Positions 39,406 to 49,409 of a stretch of DNA of 64,000 nt are shown piece by piece. How positions within the stretch are numbered: the first letter of the stretch is position 1; every line of letters starts with the position of its first letter. The stretch spans positions 4,465,501-4,529,500 of the forward strand of contig NZ_CP007014.1 in the NCBI RefSeq assembly GCF_000452705.1, written 5' to 3'. This stretch comes from Pseudomonas syringae CC1557 (lineage in GTDB: Bacteria > Pseudomonadota > Gammaproteobacteria > Pseudomonadales > Pseudomonadaceae). The notes beneath the pieces were generated by a model, which had not been told where the DNA came from, did no database searches, and saw only the letters and a program-made list of their open reading frames with translations. Both the position numbers and the translations under genes were made by a program.

Positions 39406-40584
39406 TCATTCCCCGTCCGGCGCAGCCTCTTCGCTGCTCTCCAGCCCTTGTTCCATGGGCGTTTCAGAGATATTTCGGCAGTCATCCCAGATCAACTCGC
39501 TTTGCGCGGTGTTGGCCAGCAGCAACGGCAGTGCAGACTGCGCCTTGTTGGCCACGTCATGGAACACGACCGTTCCCTTGCGCCAGAGCAGCATGAGCGT
39601 CAGCGCCCGGTCACCGACCTGCTCTGCCGTGAGCCGTCCGCTGTCGTCCTGCGCATCGATATTCCACAGCGACACCCGCAAATGCTGGGCGCGGAAGAAG
39701 TCGCCGCTGTCGGCACGCCGGTGACCATAGGGCGGGCGAAACAGCGGCACGAAGTTATCCGGCAAAACGTGCTGCACAAGGGTGGCGCTACGTTGCACCG
39801 AATCCTGCCAATCCAGCCACTGGCTGTGCGAACGGTACTCCCAGCCCTGAATACCCACACACTGCTGGCGATAGAGTGATTGCAGACTGACGGCCGACGT
39901 CGCGTCCAGACGCTCCTGCAGGTTCTTGCCCAGCACGAAGAAGGTGGCGTTCATTTTCTGCTGGCGCATGAAGTCGGCCAGCCAGTCGGTCCCGCCGTCC
40001 GCCGGGCTCGGGCCGCTTTCAAAATTGAGCATGAACGTGCGATCAGGCATTTCATCGCCGCTCATCTCGTCGGAGTTGTAACGCTCGATTTCGCTACTGG
40101 TCTGCGGGAACAGCGCCGCCATGAACAGTAATTCGTTCAGGTAGCGTTGATGAAAAATGGCTCCGGGCCTGGCCCAGGAGGCATAGAACGAGTCGTTCGC
40201 CACCTGGTACTCCTCGGCACGCTGACGCAACTGATCCATGTCTTCGACCAGTACACAGAAGTTGGCATCTTCTTCACAGCTCTTCTGCGCAGCCTGATAG
40301 TTCTCCAGCAAACGCAGCCACAGGCGATGACGAACCACATTCAGTGAAGACACGTTGACGAAGCGCAGGCCGAGACGCTGCTTCAGCCCCTCCTCGTCCA
40401 GTTTCTCACTGAGGTACAGCTCATGTGCAAAAGAGAGAATTTCGGCGCGTGAAGCAACGTCGAACAACGCAGGCGTCTCCAGACGCTCGGGCCACACACT
40501 GCGGTCGATGGTGGCAATAATTGGCGCTGCCGCCTGAGCCTGAAGCCAGAACAGACTCGCACACACTGCTAAAACAATACGCAA
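39406..40584 (-). CDS. Polysaccharide-deacetylase-like exported protein with eroded catalytic motifs
   Basis: A 392-residue protein with a signal peptide (RIVLAVCASLFWLQAQAAA, about residues 2-20), an unassigned N-terminal helical domain of about 150 residues, and a NodB-type fold from about 170. The NodB motif 1 (normally TFDDGP) reads NFESGP (177-182), with the metal and base aspartates replaced by Glu179 and Ser180. In motif 2 the first His is kept (His243) but the second, four residues later, is Leu247. Motif 3 RPPYG (273-277) is intact. The start is TTG (40582-40584). Hydrolysis is therefore doubtful; a binding role is possible. Confidence 0.78.
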   Translation of the reverse strand: MRIVLAVCASLFWLQAQAAAPIIATIDRSVWPERLETPALFDVASRAEILSFAHELYLSEKLDEEGLKQRLGLRFVNVSSLNVVRHRLWLRLLENYQAAQKSCEEDANFCVLVEDMDQLRQRAEEYQVANDSFYASWARPGAIFHQRYLNELLFMAALFPQTSSEIERYNSDEMSGDEMPDRTFMLNFESGPSPADGGTDWLADFMRQQKMNATFFVLGKNLQERLDATSAVSLQSLYRQQCVGIQGWEYRSHSQWLDWQDSVQRSATLVQHVLPDNFVPLFRPPYGHRRADSGDFFRAQHLRVSLWNIDAQDDSGRLTAEQVGDRALTLMLLWRKGTVVFHDVANKAQSALPLLLANTAQSELIWDDCRNISETPMEQGLESSEEAAPDGE

Positions 40585-40786
40585 ACCCGACGCCCTCTTG
40601 ATCAGCCTTCAACGCGATGACCGGCGCGCCACTATAGCTGAAATAGCCATGGCTTCTTATGTCGGCACGCATACAAAGGCCGGTTTCAGTACGCGGCTCT
40701 ATATAACGCAGCCTCTATTGCCACCATAGCTGGAGTCAAGCGCCGTCACCCCCTAGAATCCTCCGACGATCAAAGGAGACGACTTC

Positions 40787-41566
40787 ATGCTGATGGTGAT
40801 TTCCCCCGCGAAAACTCTCGATTTCGAGACACCGCCCACGACCGGCCGCTTTACTCAGCCACAGTATCTGGAGCACTCGCAGGAACTGATCAGTCAGTTG
40901 CGAGAGCTGACCCCGGCGCAGATCGGCGAACTGATGCACCTGTCCGACAAGCTCTCCGGGCTGAACGCGGCGCGTTTCGGCAGCTGGGACCCGGCCTTCA
41001 CACTCGACAACGCCAAACAGGCACTGCTGGCCTTCAAGGGCGACGTATACACCGGCCTGCAGGCCGAAACGCTGAGTGACGCGCAGCTCGACTATGCCCA
41101 GAACCACTTGCGGATGCTCTCGGGCCTGTATGGCCTGTTACGCCCACTGGACCTGATGCAGCCTTATCGCCTGGAGATGGGCACTCGACTGGCAAACGCA
41201 CGCGGCAAGGACCTCTATGCATTCTGGGGCACGCGTATCAGCGAATGGCTGAATGAAGCGCTGGCCGATCAGGGCGACGACCTGCTGCTGAACCTGGCAT
41301 CCACCGAATATTTCTCGGCAGTCAAGCGCTCGGTGCTCAAGGCGCGGATCATCGACACCGAGTTCAAGGACCTGAAGAACGGTCAGTACAAGATCATCAG
41401 CTTCTATGCCAAGAAGGCACGCGGCATGATGAGTCGCTTTGTTATAGAAGAGCGTATCAATACGCCGGAAGCGCTAAGGGCATTCGATGTGCAGGGCTAT
41501 CGTTATAACAGCGAACAATCAACGCCTGACAAGTTAGTGTTTCTGCGCGACTCCCCGGACCACTAA
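40787..41566 (+). CDS. yaaA: YaaA/DUF328 peroxide-stress protein
   Basis: A 259-residue YaaA-family protein, which in E. coli limits intracellular free iron during peroxide stress and binds DNA. The family blocks are seen: [14 protein letters not shown] at the start, [38 protein letters not shown], and [14 protein letters not shown] near the end. The start at 40787 follows AGGAG with a normal spacer. It sits directly upstream of the alginate operon, as in other pseudomonads, but in a different transcription unit. Confidence 0.93.
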   Translation: MLMVISPAKTLDFETPPTTGRFTQPQYLEHSQELISQLRELTPAQIGELMHLSDKLSGLNAARFGSWDPAFTLDNAKQALLAFKGDVYTGLQAETLSDAQLDYAQNHLRMLSGLYGLLRPLDLMQPYRLEMGTRLANARGKDLYAFWGTRISEWLNEALADQGDDLLLNLASTEYFSAVKRSVLKARIIDTEFKDLKNGQYKIISFYAKKARGMMSRFVIEERINTPEALRAFDVQGYRYNSEQSTPDKLVFLRDSPDH

Positions 41567-41875
41567 CAGCGTCAAAATTGTGTAACAGCCTGCTGTTACA
41601 CATCCAAACGCCTCGTCTCAAAGCCAGTAACGACAACATAGTGACGCCAGAGAAACGTCAAAATAAAACCTTCATGTTCCCCGCGCCTTTCCCCTCAAAA
41701 AATATTCAATTTTTTTAAGCAGTGGCCTTTTGGTTACTAGATACAGTAGCACTTTCATACTAATCCTTGCGCAGGCCCCGCCCACTAAGGCTTTCATGAT
41801 AGCCCCCCCGATTCCGTATTGTCCTTTGTCACAGCCTTGACACATCAAAAATGGTAAATCAGGACGAGCGGCCCG
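41567..41875. other. Upstream control region of algD
   Basis: About 310 bases without a gene. AT-rich around 41690-41760. CCTTTGTC at 41822-41829 and CCGTATTGTC at 41813-41822 loosely resemble AlgR sites (CCGTTCGTC), too degenerate to call. AmrZ and IHF binding are known for P. aeruginosa algD, but I cannot place sites here. Confidence 0.4.
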
Positions 41876-41903
41876 GAACTAATTACGATCTGAGGTGCTC
41901 CTA
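41876..41903 (+). promoter_or_regulatory. AlgU (sigma-22)-type promoter of the alginate operon
   Basis: GAACTA (41876-41881) and TCCTA (41899-41903) are separated by 17 bases, fitting the extracytoplasmic sigma-factor AlgU pattern GAACTT-N16/17-TCnnA. Transcription would begin near 41910, leaving an unusually long untranslated leader of about 470 bases before algD, comparable to the long algD leader of P. aeruginosa. Confidence 0.6.
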
Positions 41904-42378
41904 CATCCCGTAACAATTCAGGCTCAAGCTGTAAGAGATCACTTACAGGTTGTCTGGGCGCACGGGAAGTACCGACAAGGAAGCTCGATCAATATGATCC
42001 GATGTCAGGTATCAGAAACACGATCACATCACTAGTTGATGTTGGTAGACGGACGAAACGCCGACAGGTGCGATGCGCAGGATTCGATAAGGATAGCCAC
42101 GGCTCTAAACCGCGGCTTTCCAACCGAGGTCCGCCATCGATCGTCAGACAGGAGTGGTTTACTACATCCAAGGAGAGCAGGGCCCTGCCCGCTGGCCAGG
42201 TCACTTGCCGCTTGCACTTAGTGTCATTTGAGTTCGCCTCGTTTATTTAGGCACTCACTCATTAAATATGCCTGTGTTAGTTAGACGGCTCTATTAGCTG
42301 CCTCTACTGACGCGTGACATCTGCTGGCCAAAATTAATATCCAGCCAATCTATGGCGTGAAAAATCGAGGAGAATACG
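41904..42378 (+). promoter_or_regulatory. Long untranslated leader of algD
   Basis: About 470 bases between the promoter and the algD ATG. The ribosome site GAGGAG lies just before the start (42368-42373). Several GGA triplets occur (for example AAGGAGAGCAGG near 42170), which might bind RsmA/CsrA-type proteins. No supported gene: the open frames here lack ribosome sites. Confidence 0.45.
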
Positions 42379-43695
42379 ATGCGTATCAGCATATTTGGTT
42401 TGGGTTATGTAGGTGCCGTCTGTGCCGGTTGCCTTTCTGCACGTGGTCACGACGTAGTGGGTGTGGATATTTCCAGCACCAAGATTGACCTGATCAATAA
42501 CGGCAAGTCGCCTATCGTTGAACCGGGCCTGGAAGAACTGCTGCAAAAAGGTCTTGCCACCGGCAAACTGCGCGGCACTACTGACTTCGCTGAAGCCATT
42601 CGCGCCACTGACCTGTCGATGATCTGCGTCGGCACGCCGAGCAAGAAAAACGGCGATCTGGAACTGGATTACATCGAATCCGTGTGCCGTGAAATCGGTT
42701 ATGTCCTGCGCGACAAAGCCACTCGCCACACCATCGTTGTTCGCAGTACTGTTCTACCCGGCACTGTCGCCAACGTGGTTATCCCGATTCTGGAAGACTG
42801 CTCCGGCAAGAAAGCCGGTGTTGATTTCGGCGTTGCGGTAAACCCTGAATTCCTGCGTGAAAGCACCGCGATCAAAGACTACGACCTGCCACCGATGACG
42901 GTGATCGGCGAGTTCGACAAAGCATCGGGTGACGTTCTGCAATCGCTGTACGAAGAACTCGACGCACCGATCATCCGCAAGGACATCGCCGTTGCGGAAA
43001 TGATCAAGTACACCTGCAACGTGTGGCACGCCACCAAAGTGACCTTCGCCAACGAAATCGGCAACATCGCCAAAGCAGTCGGCGTCGATGGTCGTGAAGT
43101 GATGGACGTTGTCTGCCAGGACAAGGCACTGAACCTGTCCCAATACTACATGCGCCCAGGCTTCGCCTTCGGCGGCTCCTGCCTGCCGAAAGACGTTCGC
43201 GCCCTGACCTACCGCGCCAGCAGCCTGGACGTTGAAGCTCCCCTGCTCAACTCGCTGATGCGCAGTAACACGTCGCAAGTTCAGAACGCGTTCGACATGG
43301 TCGCCAGCTACGACACCCGCAAGGTTGCACTGCTGGGTCTGAGCTTCAAGGCCGGCACTGACGATCTGCGCGAAAGCCCGCTGGTAGAGCTGGCCGAAAT
43401 GCTGATCGGTAAAGGCTTCGAACTGAGCATCTTCGACAGCAACGTTGAATATGCCCGCGTTCACGGTGCCAACAAGGACTACATCGAATCGAAGATTCCG
43501 CACGTTTCGTCGCTGCTGAACTCCGACTTCGACCAAGTCATCGACAACTCCGACGTGATCATTCTGGGTAACCGCGACGAGCGTTTCCGCGCCCTCGCCA
43601 ACAAGACCCCGGAAGGCAAGCGCGTCATCGACCTGGTGGGTTTCATGGCGAATGCCACCACCGAAGACGGTCGTGCCGAAGGTATCTGCTGGTAA
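42379..43695 (+). CDS. algD: GDP-mannose 6-dehydrogenase
   Basis: Committed enzyme of alginate synthesis, oxidising GDP-mannose to GDP-mannuronic acid with two NAD. The 438 residues have the N-terminal Rossmann loop GLGYVGAVCAG and catalytic Cys268 in GGSCLPKD, at the residue number known for P. aeruginosa. The C-terminal UDP/GDP-binding domain, GLSFKAGTDDLRESP, is intact. First gene of the operon, behind an AlgU-type promoter. Confidence 0.98.
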   Translation: MRISIFGLGYVGAVCAGCLSARGHDVVGVDISSTKIDLINNGKSPIVEPGLEELLQKGLATGKLRGTTDFAEAIRATDLSMICVGTPSKKNGDLELDYIESVCREIGYVLRDKATRHTIVVRSTVLPGTVANVVIPILEDCSGKKAGVDFGVAVNPEFLRESTAIKDYDLPPMTVIGEFDKASGDVLQSLYEELDAPIIRKDIAVAEMIKYTCNVWHATKVTFANEIGNIAKAVGVDGREVMDVVCQDKALNLSQYYMRPGFAFGGSCLPKDVRALTYRASSLDVEAPLLNSLMRSNTSQVQNAFDMVASYDTRKVALLGLSFKAGTDDLRESPLVELAEMLIGKGFELSIFDSNVEYARVHGANKDYIESKIPHVSSLLNSDFDQVIDNSDVIILGNRDERFRALANKTPEGKRVIDLVGFMANATTEDGRAEGICW

Positions 43696-43702
43696 ATCAG
43701 CC

Positions 43703-43774
43703 GCAAGCCACAAGCGCCAAGCTCCAGGCCACAAGCTCAAGCCAACTGCTTGCAGCCTGGGGCTTGAGGCTTGC
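43703..43774. repeat. Intergenic palindrome between algD and alg8
   Basis: A nested hairpin: outer arms GCAAGCC / GGCTTGC (43703-43709, 43768-43774) and inner arms CAAGCTCCAGGC / GCCTGGGGCTTG (43718-43729, 43755-43766). It is of the same GCTTGCAGC-type repeat family seen elsewhere in the window and could attenuate or stabilise the message after algD. Confidence 0.6.
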
Positions 43775-43795
43775 AACTGACTTAGGGATACGATT

Positions 43796-45277
43796 ATGCA
43801 GAGGCTCAAGCACGGCCTGCTTCAGGCCGCCGGTTGGCTGTTCTATCTGAGTTTATTGATGGGCATTGCTACTGCATTGCCTACAAGTATCTTCGACTCG
43901 CAGTCGAAGAACTTTATTTTCCTGATTGGTGCCGTCGGTATCTGGCGCTACTCAATGGGAATCACGCACTTCGTGCGCGGGATGATTTTCCTGTACATCG
44001 TTTACCCGCACTTGCGCCGCAAGGTTCGCAAGCTGGGCAGCGCTGCAGATCCGTCCCATGTGTTTCTGATGGTCACCAGCTTCCGTATCGACGCACTGAC
44101 CACAGCGCAGGTCTACAACTCGGTCATCCGAGAGGCGATTGATTGCGGCCTGCCGACCACCATCGTCTGCTCGCTGGTGGAAATGTCAGATGAGCTGCTG
44201 GTCAAGAGCATGTGGGCGAAGTTCAACCCGCCAGAACGCGTCAAGCTCGACTTCGTGCGTATTCCGGGTACCGGCAAGCGCGATGGCCTGGCCTATGGCT
44301 TCCGCGCCATCTCGCGTCACTTGCCCGACAGCCGCGCAGTGGTTGCGGTCATCGACGGTGACACGGTGCTCAACGAAGGTGTGGTCGCCAAGACCGTGCC
44401 GTGGTTCCAGCTGTTCGACAACGTTGGCGGTCTGACCACCAACGAGTTCTGCGAAGTGCGTGGCGGCTACATCATGAGCGAGTGGCACAAGCTGCGTTTC
44501 GCCCAGCGTCACATCAACATGTGTTCCATGGCGCTGTCCAAGCGCGTGTTGACCATGACCGGTCGAATGTCAGTGTTCCGCGCCACCGTGGTCACCGATC
44601 CCGAGTTCATCGCCGACGTGGAAAGCGATTCGCTCAACCACTGGCGCCTGGGCACGTTCAGGTTTCTGACCGGCGACGACAAGTCCAGCTGGTTCAGCCT
44701 GATGCGCCTGGGTTACGACACGTTCTACGTGCCGGACGCGGCGATCAACACCGTGGAGCATCCGCCCGAGAAGAGCTTCCTGAAAGCCAGCCGCAAACTG
44801 ATGTATCGCTGGTACGGCAACAACCTGCGTCAGAACTCACGCGCACTGGGCCTGGGCGTTCGTCGTCTGGGGATTTTCACCAGCATCGTGTTGTTCGACC
44901 AGCGAGTGTCGATGTGGACCTCCATCCTCGGCCTGACCGTCGCCCTCATCGCCAGCTTCAAGTATGGCGGCGCGTTTCTGCTGATGTACTTGCTGTGGAT
45001 CGGCATGACTCGCCTGATCCTCACCCTGCTGCTGTCCCTCTCGGGACACAGGATCGGGCCTGCCTACCCGATCATTCTCTATTACAACCAGATCGTCGGC
45101 GCCCTGATGAAGATTTACGTCTTCTTCCGCCTGGACCGCCAGTCCTGGACACGCCAGGACACCAAACTCAGCCGCGACATGGCCAGCTTTCAAGGCTGGT
45201 TCAACACGTGGTCGTCGCGAACCATGACTTTCTCGGCTGGCACCATCTTCGTCGCCGTGCTGTTGACGATGGTTTGA
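43796..45277 (+). CDS. alg8: Mannuronan synthase catalytic subunit Alg8
   Basis: Inner-membrane family-2 glycosyltransferase that polymerises GDP-mannuronate. The 493 residues have membrane segments at the N-terminus (about 12-32 and 35-75) and several at the C-terminus (about 370-470). The cytoplasmic GT-A core holds the [11 protein letters not shown] donor-site motif and the [11 protein letters not shown] and [12 protein letters not shown] blocks. It works with the c-di-GMP receptor Alg44, encoded next. Starting ATG at 43796, after a 100-base gap holding a hairpin. Confidence 0.97.
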   Translation: MQRLKHGLLQAAGWLFYLSLLMGIATALPTSIFDSQSKNFIFLIGAVGIWRYSMGITHFVRGMIFLYIVYPHLRRKVRKLGSAADPSHVFLMVTSFRIDALTTAQVYNSVIREAIDCGLPTTIVCSLVEMSDELLVKSMWAKFNPPERVKLDFVRIPGTGKRDGLAYGFRAISRHLPDSRAVVAVIDGDTVLNEGVVAKTVPWFQLFDNVGGLTTNEFCEVRGGYIMSEWHKLRFAQRHINMCSMALSKRVLTMTGRMSVFRATVVTDPEFIADVESDSLNHWRLGTFRFLTGDDKSSWFSLMRLGYDTFYVPDAAINTVEHPPEKSFLKASRKLMYRWYGNNLRQNSRALGLGVRRLGIFTSIVLFDQRVSMWTSILGLTVALIASFKYGGAFLLMYLLWIGMTRLILTLLLSLSGHRIGPAYPIILYYNQIVGALMKIYVFFRLDRQSWTRQDTKLSRDMASFQGWFNTWSSRTMTFSAGTIFVAVLLTMV

Positions 45278-45317
45278 CCGGACCAACGGATTAATTGCTT
45301 AAGTAGGAAAAATAGCC

Positions 45318-46490
45318 ATGAATACAGCCGTGAATGCGAACGTCGTACATGAATCCGAAGCCCAGCGCCAACACGCCCGGATCAAGATCCCTGCCAAACT
45401 GCGCCTGCTGAATGATCAGCCAAACGCGCCACTGGTACGTGTCGAAGACCTGTCGGCCGGCGGTCTGAGCTTTGTTGCTCCGTCAGGACAGAAATTCAGC
45501 GAAGGTCAAATCGTCAAAGGACGCCTGCAGTTCATCATCGACAACCTCGGCCTGGCCATGGACGTCGATCTGCAGGTCCGTTCGATCGACAACGCCAGCA
45601 ACCGTATCGGCTGCCAGTTCCAGAACCTGGAACCTCAGGACATTGCGACCCTGCGTCACTTGATCACCTCGCACCTGTCCGGCGAAGTCGTGACCCTGGG
45701 CGAAGTACTGGCTACGCTGCAGCGCGATAACTTCACCAAAGCACGCAAGGTCAAAGGCAAGGACAGCGGCATGTCGGCCCTGGGTCGTCTGCGCGCAGTG
45801 ACCTTCAGCCTCGGCATCTTCATTGTCGGCCTGGCGGCTTTCGGTTTCATCTTCAAGACCGTCTACGGTCTGTACTTCGTCAGCCACGCATCGGCGGGTC
45901 TGGTGTCGATTCCGAGCATGGACGTCACCATGCCACGCGAAGGCACCGTGCAGAGCCTGGTCGGCCCGAACGGCGAAGCCACCAAAGGCGCGCCACTGGC
46001 AACCTTCAACACCAGCATGCTGGAAATGCTCAAAGGCAGCCTGACCGGTGAAGACCTGCAGCCTGCCAAGATCGAAGAACTGTATGGCAAGCAAATGAGC
46101 GGCACGCTCACCAGCCCGTGCGACTGCGTTGTCGGTCGTCAGTTGGTTGCCGACGGTCAGTTCGCGTCCAAGGGTCAGGTGATCTTCCAACTGGTACCGC
46201 GCAATGCACCGGCTACTGTTGAAGCGCGCTTCACCTATCGCCAGTTCAACGACGTCAAGCCAGGCACGCGTGTCAGCTTCCAGATCGCAGGCGAAGACCA
46301 GTTGCGCACCGGCAAGATCATTAGCAGCACCAACCTGAGCAATACCGATCTGTCCACCGACATCCGCGTGCAGATCCAGCCTGACGAAACCCTGAGCAGC
46401 TCGCTGGCAGGTCGCCCTGTTGAAGTAGTCAGCGATCGCGGTCCGTCCATGAACTGGCTGCTCGACAAAGCCATGGCTGCGGGTCTGTAA
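45318..46490 (+). CDS. alg44: Alginate biosynthesis protein Alg44 (PilZ, c-di-GMP receptor)
   Basis: A 390-residue inner-membrane regulator: an N-terminal PilZ domain with the c-di-GMP motif Arg17-xxx-Arg21 (RQHAR) and Asp44-Leu-Ser46 (DLSAGG), matching the P. aeruginosa residues needed for c-di-GMP binding; one membrane segment (about 160-184); and a periplasmic HlyD/membrane-fusion-like part. It activates Alg8. It ends 2 bases before algK. Confidence 0.97.
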   Translation: MNTAVNANVVHESEAQRQHARIKIPAKLRLLNDQPNAPLVRVEDLSAGGLSFVAPSGQKFSEGQIVKGRLQFIIDNLGLAMDVDLQVRSIDNASNRIGCQFQNLEPQDIATLRHLITSHLSGEVVTLGEVLATLQRDNFTKARKVKGKDSGMSALGRLRAVTFSLGIFIVGLAAFGFIFKTVYGLYFVSHASAGLVSIPSMDVTMPREGTVQSLVGPNGEATKGAPLATFNTSMLEMLKGSLTGEDLQPAKIEELYGKQMSGTLTSPCDCVVGRQLVADGQFASKGQVIFQLVPRNAPATVEARFTYRQFNDVKPGTRVSFQIAGEDQLRTGKIISSTNLSNTDLSTDIRVQIQPDETLSSSLAGRPVEVVSDRGPSMNWLLDKAMAAGL

Positions 46491-46492
46491 CC

Positions 46493-47905
46493 ATGAGCAG
46501 CCCACTACGACGCCTGTCGACCCCCACGCTATTGAGCCTCGCTGTCGCGCTCGGCCTGAGCGGCTGTGCCGGCCTGCCTGATCAACGCCTTGCCAATGAA
46601 GCCCTGAAAAATGGTGACACTGCGCTGGCGGAGCAAAACTATCGGCAGCTGGCGGACCTGGGCTACAGCGATGCACAGGTCGGCCTCGCCGACATTCAGG
46701 TGAGCACCCGCGACCCGGCCCTGCTCAAGCAGGCCGAGGCCACTTATCGTGCCGCGGCAGAGACTTCGCCTCGTGCGCAGTCTCGCCTGGGTCGCCTGCT
46801 GGCGGCCAAGCCCGACGCTACCGAAGCCGAACACCGCGAAGCCGAAGGCCTGCTGAAAAAAGCCTTCGCCAACGGTGAATCCGGCACGCTGATCCCGCTG
46901 GCCATGCTGTATCTGCAATACCCGCACACCTTCCCGGAAGTGAATGCGCAGCAGAAGATCAGCGAGTGGCGCGCAGCAGGTTATCCGGAGGCCGGTCTGG
47001 CTCAGGTGCTGCTATACCGCACTCAAGGCACCTACGCGCAGCATCTGGATGAAGTCGAAAGCATCTGCAAACAGGCGCTGTCGGCAACTGACATTTGCTA
47101 CGTCGAACTGGCCACGGTCTACCAGACGCGCGGCCAGGCCGAGCAACAGGCGGCACTGATCGAGAAGCTCAAGAGCGAACATGCTGCCGGGCGCGTCAAT
47201 GCTCAGCGAGTCGACAGCGTAGCGCGCGTACTGGGCGACTCCACCATTGGTACGCCGGACGAAAAAACCGCTCAGCAATTGCTGGAAAGCGTTGCGCCGG
47301 GCTACCCGATTTCCTGGGTCACGCTGGCCAAACTGCTTTACGACTTCCCCGAACTGGGCGACGTCAACAAGATGATGGAATACCTGAACAATGGCCGCGC
47401 AGCTGACCAGCCACGCGCCGAGCTGCTGCTGGGCCGCCTGTATTACGAAGGCAAATGGGTCACGCCCGACGCCTTCAAGGCCGAGGAACACCTGAAGAAA
47501 GCCACGGCAACGGAAATCTCTGCCCATTACTACCTTGGTCAGATCTACCGTCGCGGTTATCTGGGTCAGGTCTATCCACAGAAAGCTGTGGACGAGCTGC
47601 TGACCGCCGCCCGTGGTGGCCAGAACAGCGCCGATTTCGCCCTCGCGCAGTTGTTCTCGCAGGGCAAGGGCACCAAGCCTGATCCGGTCAATGCCTGGGT
47701 ATTCGCCCAATTGGCGTTGACCAGTCAGACCCCGCAAGCCACCGAGCTTGCCGAGGCCCTCAACACCCAACTGCCGCCTGAAAAGCTTGCCACCGCCAAA
47801 GACCTGTTGGCACGCGAGCAAAAAGTCCGGGGCGCTACCGCCACTCAGAACGTGATGGCAACGCAGGCCCTGCAAGAAGAAAAAGACGGTGAGGAAGCAC
47901 TATGA
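46493..47905 (+). CDS. algK: Alginate export lipoprotein AlgK
   Basis: Outer-membrane lipoprotein of TPR/Sel1-like repeats that links AlgE to AlgX and AlgG. The 470 residues have a lipobox LSG-Cys25 ([10 protein letters not shown]), then repeated helical pairs such as [20 protein letters not shown], and a later [20 protein letters not shown]. The frame overlaps algE by four bases (ATGA), and it starts 2 bases after alg44. Confidence 0.95.
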   Translation: MSSPLRRLSTPTLLSLAVALGLSGCAGLPDQRLANEALKNGDTALAEQNYRQLADLGYSDAQVGLADIQVSTRDPALLKQAEATYRAAAETSPRAQSRLGRLLAAKPDATEAEHREAEGLLKKAFANGESGTLIPLAMLYLQYPHTFPEVNAQQKISEWRAAGYPEAGLAQVLLYRTQGTYAQHLDEVESICKQALSATDICYVELATVYQTRGQAEQQAALIEKLKSEHAAGRVNAQRVDSVARVLGDSTIGTPDEKTAQQLLESVAPGYPISWVTLAKLLYDFPELGDVNKMMEYLNNGRAADQPRAELLLGRLYYEGKWVTPDAFKAEEHLKKATATEISAHYYLGQIYRRGYLGQVYPQKAVDELLTAARGGQNSADFALAQLFSQGKGTKPDPVNAWVFAQLALTSQTPQATELAEALNTQLPPEKLATAKDLLAREQKVRGATATQNVMATQALQEEKDGEEAL

Positions 47906-49383
47906 AGTTGAATCCCCTGATGGCCGCCGGCATGGGCCTTGGCTTCACCCTGTTGTGGGCCTGCCCGACGCTGGCAGCGCTGACCGAACAACAGAATTTC
48001 GGCATCGAAATCAAAGCCACGGCACAGGCCGAGGATGATCGCGATCTGGGCACCCGTTCGGGCGGCGACGTCAACGGTGTGGGCCTGGACCTGCGTCCCT
48101 GGGTTTACGGCGAGCGTGGTGACTGGAGCGCCTACGCCATGGGCCAGGTGGTCACCGCCACCGACATCATTCAGACCGACCCGCTGGAGCAGAGCAACGC
48201 TGACGGCAGCGGCACCCAGACCTCACGCGGTACTGCCAGCGAGCGTGAAACCGACAAAACCTACGCCGGGCTGCGTGAATTCTGGATCGGCTACAGCGGC
48301 TTCACGCCCTACCCCGGCGAGATCCTGAAAGTCGGTCGCCAGCGCCTGCGCAATGACGACGGCCAATGGCACGATACCAACATCGAAGCCATCAACTGGT
48401 CCTTCGACACTACGCTGCTGCGTGCTGAACTGGGTGCTGCCCAGCGTTTCAGCGAATACCGTACCGACTTGACCGAATTGGCACCTGACGACGAAGACCG
48501 CAAGCACCTGTTCGGCTCGGTCAGCTATCAGTGGACACCGGGCCATTGGGCAGGCATTCGTGCGCATCACAGTGCTGACGATGGCAAGCTCAAGTCGCAA
48601 GGCCAGGTGCTCGACGATCTGGACAAGACTTCCAACGGCGATCTGACCTGGGTGGGCTTGCAGGCCGACAGCGATGCTTACAACTATCGCAGCAACGCCA
48701 ATCAACTCAACTACTGGGGCAGCCTGACCTGGCTGAACGGCACGCGCGACGAAATCGGCGTGACTTCTGCCCCCAACGACCAGTTTATCGCCGGTGAAAA
48801 GAACAGCCGTGACATGAACGGCTGGGCCACCGACCTGGGCCTGCGCCTGCGTCTTGATCCGCAGTGGCAAGTCGGTGCGGCCTACTCGCGCGCCAGCAGG
48901 GATTACGTCCAGAACGGCCTCGAAAGTAACCGTTCCAACTGGACCGGCACGCGTTCGCGCATCCACCGTTTCGGCGAAGCCTTCCAGGGCGAAATGGCCA
49001 ACGTGGAAACCGGCTCGCTGTTCGCCTCCTGGCAGATGAACGAGGAATACGACGCATCGCTGATCTACCACAAGTTCCGTCGTGTAGACGGCAACACCGG
49101 TATCGGCGGCTCGGGCATCAACGCGGTCAATGACAACCGCGACGGTACGTTCAGCTCGCTGCCACTGGAAGACGGCAGCAAGGACCTGGGTCAGGAAATG
49201 GACTTGGTCGTGACCAAGTACTTCAAGCAAGGCCTGCTTCCCGCTTCGCTCAGCCAGTCGTTTGATGAACCGTCGGCACTGGTGCGCTTGCGCGCAGGTG
49301 TCTTCAAGCCTGGCGACGCTTACCAGAGCAACGTGGACAGCTACATGCACCGCGCTGTTGTCGACGTCATCTGGCGCTTCTGA
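47902..49383 (+). CDS. algE: Alginate outer-membrane porin AlgE
   Basis: Eighteen-stranded beta-barrel through which alginate leaves the cell, 493 residues with a signal peptide ending about residue 26 (CPTLAAL). The barrel shows alternating-strand stretches with aromatic girdles, and the last residue Phe493 (VDVIWRF) is the outer-membrane C-terminal signature. The start overlaps algK by four bases. Arg- and Lys-lined pore residues cannot be verified by eye. Confidence 0.95.
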   Translation: MKLNPLMAAGMGLGFTLLWACPTLAALTEQQNFGIEIKATAQAEDDRDLGTRSGGDVNGVGLDLRPWVYGERGDWSAYAMGQVVTATDIIQTDPLEQSNADGSGTQTSRGTASERETDKTYAGLREFWIGYSGFTPYPGEILKVGRQRLRNDDGQWHDTNIEAINWSFDTTLLRAELGAAQRFSEYRTDLTELAPDDEDRKHLFGSVSYQWTPGHWAGIRAHHSADDGKLKSQGQVLDDLDKTSNGDLTWVGLQADSDAYNYRSNANQLNYWGSLTWLNGTRDEIGVTSAPNDQFIAGEKNSRDMNGWATDLGLRLRLDPQWQVGAAYSRASRDYVQNGLESNRSNWTGTRSRIHRFGEAFQGEMANVETGSLFASWQMNEEYDASLIYHKFRRVDGNTGIGGSGINAVNDNRDGTFSSLPLEDGSKDLGQEMDLVVTKYFKQGLLPASLSQSFDEPSALVRLRAGVFKPGDAYQSNVDSYMHRAVVDVIWRF

Positions 49384-49409
49384 TGCAAAACGCCATAGGA
49401 GTGCGAGAG

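Noticed and set aside
41813..41829. AlgR binding sites upstream of algD
   Set aside because: CCGTATTGTC and CCTTTGTC each differ from CCGTTCGTC by insertions or substitutions; not strong enough to annotate.
42002..42250. An 82-codon open frame in the algD leader
   Set aside because: No ribosome site before its ATG, residue composition unlike real proteins, and overlapping open frames on both strands in the same interval.
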